Source: Favolaschia claudopus (Eukaryota; Basidiomycota; Agaricomycetes; Agaricales; Mycenaceae). From it: a stretch of 64,000 bases of DNA. The stretch is from contig JAWWNJ010000241.1 of NCBI GenBank assembly GCA_037176885.1, positions 143,048 to 207,047 of the forward strand. Direction: 5' to 3'. Below are positions 56,509 to 64,000 of this stretch, piece by piece (the stretch's first letter is position 1; the number at the start of each line of letters is the position of its first letter). The notes beneath the pieces are model-generated. The model ran no database searches. It worked only from the letters and a program-made list of their open reading frames with translations, and had not been told where the DNA came from. Made by a program: the position numbers and the translations under genes.

Positions 56509-57471
56509 CTAGTGAATAGTACGATGACTTTATAATTCTCGGTGTTGTGTCAAGTGGTAGTATGCCTTGCAGTCGCACCTTGAACGCGCTCTGTAGATGT
56601 ACATAAGTAGTAGTAGAACATTCTAGATATATTCTGTACAGTATTTAAGTAGCACACTGGGACCTTAAGCCCCAGTGGATTGTACCAAATGACTTAACAG
56701 TCGAGTGCTCAAGCTTACGGAAATAGCGGAATCACAACACCACATGCCGGCCCAGTACCGGGTACAATACTGTAACATCGCGCGCCGAGCTCTTCTGACA
56801 GAGAAATGTGATTTTCGAAAGCGTGTATTTCGTTGCAATTTCACGATGGCTGGATGCTCCTCTTTGTCCCAGGCAAATCCGTCAGGATTTGAGGAAAGAT
56901 AAATCAGAAGACCCGATTTGGTTAACCACCGATGCGGGGGTGGCTTGTATATGCTGCCAGAGCAGTTAGGAAACTCATTACTATGGCAGATTAGGCTGCT
57001 TCGTACTTGACAAGTCCACCGGACAGCTGTCGGCCAGGGCGCAGAACACACTATCAAATTTAATTTTTGGTCGCGAGTCGATTTGAGAGATCATTGATCG
57101 CATCACTGATGGGACCTATTTGGTGGTGTTTGGCCCGCATCGACAAAACACCACCAAACAGGAACCCCCCGTCGGACCGAGCTCCGCAGCCAAATTTCCG
57201 ACTGACGTCAGCTATTGGTGTCAGATCAAGCTGACCAAACACCGCCCTCAAATCACTCAAAAAACCCAGATCTACCGTATATTCTTATCCAGAAATTATT
57301 CGGACACAACAGATCGCCTCAAAAGCTGAATAAATGGGGGTGTCCTCCCCTTGACCTAAGCCTTTCCGCGCGAAGCTGATCCCAAACACGAAAAATGAGC
57401 AGGACCGAACGCCATACCTTCGGCCGGACCGAATGCCGTACCTTCGGCCGAAGGGAGGTTGATATCTGGTA
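56509..57471. other. no gene recognised
   Basis: Open frames on both strands around 56665-57057 have no recognisable family. CCTTCGGCCG is repeated at 57419 and 57441. Confidence 0.3.
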
Positions 57472-57714
57472 GTCTCGGAAACCCAGACGTTTATACGCCT
57501 CTGTATTTACAATGATAGCCTTTGACGTTTGATTGATTTTGAAGGGTGATGGGAAAAAACGCGTATAAACGTCTTACGTCCCTGCTGCCATCATGACCAA
57601 AATCAATCAAACGTCAAACACTGTCATTTCAATTACCGATTTGGAAACATATCCGACTCTGCAAACTACGCCTACTCTACAAGGACTACGTAGGAAGGTC
57701 TGGGTTTCCGAGAC
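57472..57714. mobile_element. 243-bp TA-flanked fold-back MITE
   Basis: Ends GTCTCGGAAACCCAGAC and GTCTGGGTTTCCGAGAC with TA on both sides (57470-57471, 57715-57716). Much of the interior is also self-complementary (TTTGATTGATTTTG against CAAAATCAATCAAA). Same family as 42363-42608. Confidence 0.9.
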
Positions 57715-58206
57715 TACAGTGCCCACCATCACTTTCCAACACCACCATTGCATAGTCAAATAATTTTCTGCAATCTATTTTTTTTTTCTGGGCCATGGAA
57801 ACCCGTCAAAAGAATGCGGCGTCGAGAACCCATTTTTTCCCACGGTGTTTCACTTTTTTCGGGTCTGAAAAAAATAAATAGTGTTTTGGACAGGAATTTT
57901 GCATGGGTTCAACTCAATTCGAGTCCGCGGCACTTCAGAAATGAGTAAAGACTTCGTAGCCGAGGTTGCCATGCCCCAAATAGGTGATTGCACTGAGTTG
58001 GGTCGGCAAAGCCCGAGCTTCACGTGACTCTAACCCTACCTTATCATCGCTGGTTCTGGCAATTAGTAATGATTTGATCTCATCATTAGGTTGTTTCACT
58101 TTTTCAGAAGTGAGAAAACAGAAAGTGATCCCATTGCCCTGCAAACCACAAGGTGGATTGCTACACATCTCTAGAGACGTTTTACACTGTTTTTAAGTTT
58201 ACTGGT
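57715..58206. other. no gene recognised
   Basis: Unassigned up to the target duplication CTGGT (58202-58206) of the LTR element. Confidence 0.35.
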
Positions 58207-58387
58207 TGTCAGCGTAATCCGCTGTTCGGTATCGCCCGTATCGAGTGGTCAAGACGAGAAGTCGAAAGAAATTGCGTTTGTGTAGAGAACGTTGTGGTTC
58301 CGGTTACAAACGCATAAAGACTACGTAATGGTTACGAGATGTACGGTATGCTGTAAAGTAAAGAGTGGTAAATAATTACCGCTAACA
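58207..58387 (-). repeat. LTR (3' LTR in element orientation)
   Basis: Differs from the other LTR by about four single-base indels and no clear substitution. Confidence 0.9.
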
Positions 58388-59061
58388 CTCCCCCTCAGCG
58401 AGTGGACTCGAGTAAAGATGAATGAGTAGAGGGCGTGATGGAGAATATGTAAAATATATAGAACAACATACTGTTGCTCCCCCTTGAGCGTAAAACTTGC
58501 CAAATATACTTCCGACCCGATTCGACCCAGCATTCTCTCTGGTAGATCGTCGACGTTGCGTCGTGGCTCTCCAGCACACGCGGTCGCGGATCGGGGACCG
58601 TTGGCGCTGACCCACTCGGGTCTCTGGCCCAGTCGTAACGTGTCCGCCCGTCGCAGCTGTGGCGGTCTTCTGGTTGTCGTAATATCGGCTCCATAGTCTT
58701 CGCTACTGCTCTGGATGTCGCCGATCAAGACCTCCACCCGTCACATTGTGCACCTAGGCGGTCTAATCGAGTCGGCCCCCCATACTGAGCGTGGTGGGCC
58801 TCCATACCCCTTATCTCCCCCTTCGAAAAATTGGTTTTTCGACTGTTCCACGTGCGCAATGGAAGGAAGGGGAAAATGTGCAAGAATGAGTGAAGTCGGC
58901 GATAGATGATGCACGACGGGGTGAATGAAAGTGGAATGCGCTCGTGCGCGTGTGACGCGAGTGTCGGTATGCGGCGGCTGAGTGAGACGTGAATGGGAAG
59001 TAAGAAGCTCCCCCTGTGTCGGCCGTTCGCGTCGAAGTTGGCGGTGCAAAAGTCGCCATGA

Positions 59062-59260
59062 GCAAGTGCGCGGGTGATAGAATGTGGCCGAGGTGCTGGA
59101 TGATAAAAGCTCCCCCTGTCCGGCTGTCCACCCGCGTCGGAGTTGGCGGCGTAAGAAGAAGCAAGTGCGCGGGTGATAGAATGTGGCCGAGGTGCTGGAT
59201 GATAAAAGCTCCCCCTGTCCCGGCTGTCCACCCGCGTCGGAGTTGGCGGCGGTAAGAATC
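59062..59260. repeat. 99-bp tandem repeat inside the retroelement
   Basis: GCAAGTGCGCGGGTGATAGA ... GCGTCGGAGTTGGCGGC occurs at 59062 and again at 59161, with partial copies on either side. Each unit contains GCTCCCCCTGTC, i.e. the purine-tract-like CAGGGGGAG on the minus strand. Confidence 0.85.
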
Positions 59261-59952
59261 TGCCGCGAGCAAGTCGTCGAATGCGGGGACTGCTCTAAAT
59301 GCTCCCCCTGTGATGCCTGTGCGAGGTGTAGAAGGAGAGGCTCCCCCTGGGCATGCGAGGAGGGTGTGCGCGATGTCGCGCTGCCCGGAGCGTCAGGACG
59401 AGCGTACTCGTGTCGTCTGAGTTGTCCGAGGCGTGATGACGGGGCAGAACTGCTCGTCGTTAACGGCGGTGCTGCTGCTCATTGCGAGCAAGCACCTGCG
59501 GCCCTCGTTGAGATGGATCTGGGGCTCGCTGCCCCATCCTGCGGCCGTGGTTTGCGATGTCGTGCCAAAGCCATAAGTTGGCTGGCATACGTCTCCGCAG
59601 CTATGCTCGAAACGGGTAGACGTACCATTTGGGTCCCATATGGGTGCACCTGGCGTTCGCTTCGCCGAATCCTCATCTCCCCCTGACCCTCGGTATGTAG
59701 CAGCCCAATGTGTGCGTGCGTGGCGATGACGCGTGAGTCACTGAATTTGGTGCAGTCGTCGAGCGGGTATATAGAGGTGGTGCCGCTTGTCCGTCGGCAT
59801 GTGGGTGTGCGGCCGTGATGATCCAAGGCTTCAAGTTGGCCGTTAGAATGCTGCACGCTATAGCGTATTGCTTGAGGTGTACCGCTAACCGCTGGCGCCG
59901 AGAATTGATACGGACTGGCGTTATTTACCAGGAGCCACCTGGGATGCGTTTG

Positions 59953-60133
59953 TGTCAGCGTAATCCCGCTGTTCGGTAATCGCCCGTATCGAGTGGTCAA
60001 GACGAGAGTCGAAAGAAATTGCGTTTGTGTAGAGAACGTTGTGGTTCCGGTTACAAACGCATAAAGACTACGTAATGGTTACGAGAGTACGGTATGCTGT
60101 AAAGTAAAGAGTGGTAAATAATTACCGCTAACA
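59953..60133 (-). repeat. LTR (5' LTR in element orientation)
   Basis: Partner of 58207-58387. The sequence directly inside it (minus strand ACAAACGCATCCC) is the expected place of the primer site, but it does not look like the usual initiator-Met complement. Confidence 0.88.
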
Positions 60134-60158
60134 CTGGTGATGACAGCATAATGTAGTA

Positions 60159-60623
60159 CAGTCGAACCTCTCGTAACCCATACTCCTATCAAGCCATACC
60201 CCCTCTTAACCCATAGAAATCTTGGTGGTTTGCAGGGAAATTCCATAATTTTCCGGTAACCCATAACCCATAGCCATTTGAGTCGAAAACCCATAGTGAA
60301 CATGCCCCTAAAATGGCAATTTTGGCTCCTCGGACCTCGGTTATCGACGGATTATGTCAGCGGATCCGTCGAATATCATGGTCCGACGACTTGCCGACGA
60401 CGGTTATGAACCATCGGCTTGGTCGGGAATCTACATCAAGACGCAAAAAGTAGTGCGCAAGCTGATCATGCGTAGATTTGGTTTAAAATCTGTCTTGACA
60501 CCTATTTATTTAAAGAAAATATTGAATTTAAATATTATGTAATGCCCCCATCAACCCATACCCTCTCATAACCCATAGCCCTTGGCCATCACCGAGAGGT
60601 ATGGGTTAAGAGAGGTTCGACTG
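60159..60623. mobile_element. pogo-like MITE, 465 bp
   Basis: Ends CAGTCGAACCTCTCGTAACC and GGTTAAGAGAGGTTCGACTG with TA on both sides (60157-60158, 60624-60625). The arms repeat TAACCCATA words; the centre is unique with a 62-codon frame of no known family. The CAGTCGAACCTC start is pogo/Tigger-like. Confidence 0.9.
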
Positions 60624-60625
60624 TA

Positions 60626-61344
60626 GCGACTTCAACTTTTGATGCCGTTCCCTGCCAAATCGGGAACCGTGACGTGGGTGACTGGCACTGGGAATTTTTG
60701 GCCGCCCACCTCTTGCTTTTTACTTTCATTTTTCTCTTCCTCTTCGGTCATTTTTTAGTTTGGGCAAAAAATCCTCGAATTACTTCGTTCTTTTTGGAAT
60801 TTGTACCTTTTTACACCTCTGACCTACATAGGCTACATTTATTAGGTGAGCAGGGAAAGCAATATGAAAAAGGAGTAAGACTAGGTTGAAAAAGGAGCCG
60901 AAAAATGAGATTCCAATTAACACATTCCTTTTTTCTCGTCCCCATTTTTCAAGGATTTTGGCAACAAACACACTTGAGGCTTGAGTCTTTTTCTGAGGAT
61001 GTCCTTCTTTACCTTCTCAATGGAAAAGGGGAAAAAACGAAGGATTTGGGGAAATCCCTGAAAAAGGAAACGAAAAATGGGAGCAAAAATGGCGCGAAAA
61101 AGGATTGTGTGAACGACCCTATTGAATGACCTAATGAGTACTCTGGAGGGTGGAGCGTGGACGGTAGTTCTTGGTAACTTAATGATCTGGTGGCTATTAA
61201 TAGGTAGTTGAATCTAGTCAGGGACCGCCGATCAGATGGGCCGTCACTGCACGTGAGGCCTTTGCTGCTCGACTTTTTTGTATTTGCCCTCATCATGAGT
61301 ATGTCGCTCCCGACTTTTCCTGGTGTGGTGCTGTACGTCAACAG
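60626..61344. other. no gene recognised
   Basis: Unassigned, with T-rich 60700-60830 and AAAAAGGA-rich 60860-61110 stretches. Confidence 0.35.
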
Positions 61345-62141
61345 GTGAGGGGGTCATCCCGAGTCAGTATGCTGCAATTTCAAGTTCTCAGGATGCATAT
61401 TTTGTTGTGTGGATGTGTCCTGACGGACCCTATTGTGACTGGGTGTCGGGCGAAAACTTGGTGTTGGATTATTTTGCACGATAGAGAAGTCAGCCTGACT
61501 GATTGGTTGCAGACAGCATCGTTCTCTTCTTGGCAATTTCGTCAAGGATCACCACAAGGCCATATATTTTTTTCTTCCGATACCGAAGACGAGCCTTGGG
61601 ATGAAGGCTCATCTTGGGAGGAGGTTCAAACCCATCTGGATGACACTGGACCTCAAGACTCTGGTGCTTCTCAGGCATTGAATTTCGGTGCTCTGCATTC
61701 TCTGTATGAGTCCCCGCAGCCACTTCTCAACCAAGCTGGGAGAATATTGTCGAGAGGGTCGGCGCCCTTGAAGATACCGATAGCCAAATCATGTCATTTA
61801 TGCCTCGTTGAGTTGAAGGAACTAGGAAACAGGCCACTAACTGACTCTTTGGATAGTGCTGGGAGGTGGTACAAAGATCCCATCCAGGTGGCAAAGGATA
61901 GGTTTCCTCAAAAGGTCGGGCCGCATCCTGATTAATGATCTTCAACTCATTGCATCGCAGTTGGTTGAATTTTTTCTCCTGCATGCAAAATGGGCCGAAA
62001 ATCTTTTCCAACTTGAAGCGATCGGCCTCCAGCAGCCTAGTTGATTACAAAATTTTAATCCCTCAAGTACGTACATAGATGAAGGAAGCGGATACATCAG
62101 GGAGCCACTGCTGCCTCCACCCATGACTCCAGTAGGGGCGC
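61345..62141 (+). CDS. possible coding region, frames disagree
   Basis: A 196-codon frame (61345-61935) includes SSDTEDEPWDEGSSWEEVQT. Another frame holds ENIVERVGALEDTDSQIMSF near 61740, and a third, from 61925, ILINDLQLIASQLVEFFLLH and AKWAENLFQLEAIGLQQP. Acidic then helical composition looks protein-like, so a frameshifted gene or a spliced transposon-associated gene is possible. I cannot identify it. Confidence 0.35.
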
Positions 62142-62244
62142 TCAATTCTTATAGCTCGTCTGCTCGTCACGTCCACAAAATCTATAATTCCTAGATGATC
62201 CAAAAATTGACACAAAAAAGAAGCCTTGATCGTCTCATCTAACT

Positions 62245-62300
62245 TACAGTTGCGGCCAAAATACTTGCATTACCATATAAGGAAGGTGGGTGAAAAACCA
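62245..62300. repeat. Tc1-type element end, unpaired
   Basis: TTACAGTTGCGGCCAAAATA begins like the MITE-2 ends and like Tc1 ends in general. No matching right end was found in the window. Confidence 0.5.
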
Positions 62301-62625
62301 GCCGGAAACAATGCCTTGATCTTCGTCACCGTGACACTCATGTTCGTCACATCACTCAACTTCCTATCTAGGACTTCAGTTTGAAGCTCGAATATTTAAT
62401 GAAAAATGAGGTCATACTACTCTATGTAGATACAGTTAGCTGGTACATCCAGTAGGTACTGCCGCATAGCCCTTAGGGCCAGGTAGTAGTACGGCGTAAA
62501 TAGAAATCAAGTTCAAGTTTTCAGAGACCGAGCCACTTGATGTTTTCATGCTGGCACGCAAAGGTCTCCGCTCGGCAGAAACTCCAACGCGCTCCGTAGA
62601 ACGGTATGCAGCGTAACTCGTCTAG
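62301..62625. other. no gene recognised
   Basis: Unassigned sequence. Confidence 0.35.
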
Positions 62626-64000
62626 CTGTCGGAAAATCCGAAAATTACCCGATCAGCCCTTACCGTCGTATCAGGCCCGGTCAGGTTGCGGGGAAGCCGA
62701 TCAGTACTCGATCAGTGCCCGTCAGGTCCATATCAGCTCGTGACAGCACAGTCAGAAATCATACAACATTTGATGGCGAGAGTCAGTTTCCCCACCCAAA
62801 AAGCACGAAAAATCGTTGAGAAACAGTATATTTTGCTGGTCTAAAGGTCGTCCGAGCACGGTACATGATCCAGGTCATGACCTCCCAACATTTCCACTAC
62901 ATATTGCAGTAGTGCTCAACACTTTGTCGGAAAATCGAAATTGCCTGATAAGCCCAGATGCGGGCACATCATTACTGATCAACAGCGCCAAGGGGCCCTG
63001 ATGCGCGGCAGAAAGGGCCGATACAGCCGTTTCGGAAAAAGAATGCGGGTTTTATCTTCTTTCCTTTTCGATTTTAATTGACAGTTGTTGACGATTCTGT
63101 CAACGCACCCTGCGGCTCCGCAACTTGGTAAACAACTGGGCTCAAGCACGCATTTGAGAGCCCTGCTGGAGGCCAGATTGCAGCTCTGATGTATTCACAA
63201 GGTTCGGGGAGCCTCACCATCTCACTCTCTGGCAAGAGAATGCGCTGAAGCAAGCTGAAACTTAGGGTCCTGTTTATAATTCCCGGGGCAATATAAAACC
63301 GATTTTAATTTTCGTCTCGGGAAAGGGTGTTTATAAAACGGTTTATAAACCCACCAGCCAAAAATGCTAAAAAACCAGTTTTTTCCTCCATTTTTTTCAA
63401 TTTTTCGCCCGAAGCACCCTCCGCAAAATTCTTGCGACTCCCAAAACCACAGAAAACCCCCATTTTGCAGACAGACGAGGGCCGTTGGGGTATTTTGTCC
63501 ATATTCAGCCACCAGAAGAGGGGTGATTGATCTGTCGGCAACCTCCGTTGATGTGATGTCCGCCAGTGAAATCAAATAAAATCAGGAGTCAACTGTATTT
63601 TGTTCTCAGCTTCCAATTTTGCTGGATCAATGCAGAGGAAAAGTGGGACAATTGACTGTACAGGACACAGCCACATCGAATTAAAAACCGGGAGTTTCGC
63701 CAGCCCAATTAAAAACCCGGTTCATAAACCGGTGTTATAAACATGTTTACAAACCGGATCAATAAACAGGACCCTACTGAAACTTAAAGAGACGAATAGC
63801 TGATTCGGCAAGGGTGGAGCCGAAGACTGGGACCAAACACCGGTAAGCAGATTTCGAAAACGAAAATCAATCAAAACCCGCATTCTTTTTCCGAAACGGT
63901 AAGTACTGATCAAGCTGACGGCCTGATCAGCGCTGATACGACCTGATCAGTGAGTTACCACGCAAAGTATAAAACTCTTTCACCCTTCATTTGAAGGGTC
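62626..64000. mobile_element. CTGATCAG-word element, runs off right edge
   Basis: GATCAG/CTGATC words cluster at 62650-62760, 62940-63010 and 63905-63955. Arms 63025-63075 and 63850-63903 are inverted (CCGTTTCGGAAAAAGAATGC). GTCGGAAAATC(C)GAAA(A)TT occurs directly repeated at 62630 and 62930. It is interrupted by a hAT-type MITE (63263-63776). The right end is outside the window. Confidence 0.6.
63263..63776. mobile_element. hAT-type MITE with TTTATAAA words, nested
   Basis: A 514-bp element with ends TAGGGTCCTGTTTAT and ATAAACAGGACCCTA and a perfect 8-bp duplication CTGAAACT (63255-63262, 63777-63784). Near the ends GTTTATAAA/CCGGTTTATAAACC words recur. No coding capacity. Confidence 0.93.

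Larger units (their letters stand above)
58207..60133 (-). mobile_element. short LTR retroelement, non-autonomous
   Basis: Two 181-bp LTRs (58207-58387, 59953-60133; TGTCAGCG ... CTAACA) in direct orientation, with a 5-bp duplication CTGGT outside (58202-58206, 60134-60138). Beside the left LTR lies CTCCCCCTC (58388-58396), i.e. a purine tract GAGGGGGAG on the minus strand, so the element reads right to left. The roughly 1.57-kb interior has no reverse transcriptase, RNase H or integrase. A minus-strand open frame of 173 codons starting inside the right LTR (60000-59479) could be a gag fragment. LTR style suggests a Copia relative; this is inference. Confidence 0.9.

Noticed and set aside
59479..60000. 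173-codon minus-strand frame in the LTR retroelement as a gag gene
   Set aside because: It starts inside the LTR and lacks any zinc knuckle or known gag pattern; kept only as a possibility within the element entry.

Overview
The window is from a filamentous fungus, most likely a mushroom-forming basidiomycete (Agaricomycetes). Genes are split by many 45-60 nt GT-AG introns, and the host-type genes belong to families that are expanded in that group (MYND zinc finger, BTB/POZ, F-box). There is no sign of bacterial gene organisation. It is an accessory, transposon-dense stretch. Recognisable host-type genes cover only a small part, and most of those are degraded. All gene models below were built by reading splice sites by eye.

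Layout. 1-1236: 5' part of a MYND-family gene running off the left edge. 1.9-8.3 kb: a CACTA (Tnp2) transposase relic on the minus strand, two miniature element (MITE) families (one family with two identical 379-bp copies) and broken LTR-like repeats. 11.1-14.6 kb: a large zinc-finger transposase-like gene with a P-element-like D/D/E layout, carrying a MITE in an intron. 15-15.5 kb: nested fold-back elements. 17.0-17.6 kb: Tc1/mariner relic. 17.8-21.5 kb: a hAT transposase whose 955-codon frame is intact except for one MITE. 22.6-25.8 kb: a complete Tc1/mariner element with 43-bp perfect inverted repeats, a DD34E transposase and a second, convergent gene of unknown function. 27.0-34.0 kb: degraded BTB/POZ gene, degraded integrase-core (rve) gene, an unassigned multi-exon gene, degraded MYND gene. 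34-43 kb: almost only repeats, several of them hAT-type MITEs with 8-bp target duplications and a private short word repeated near their ends; two such word clusters surround tRNA-like sequence. 43-46.4 kb: possible small gene, F-box pseudogene, and an intact 323-codon nuclear-looking gene with a PEHE-like helix. 47-64 kb: MITEs, solo-LTR-like repeats, and a short LTR retroelement (58207-60133) with 5-bp target duplication.

How the parts relate. The region is a nested record of transposition. TA-flanked MITEs landed inside the CACTA, P-like and hAT genes, twice in introns, and hAT-type MITEs host further MITEs. The most complete system is the two-gene Tc1/mariner unit at 22618-25827, in which both reading frames are open after splicing. 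Many host-type genes carry single-base frame changes; some are in homopolymers, and the two LTRs of the retroelement differ only by indels, so part of the apparent decay could be sequence error.
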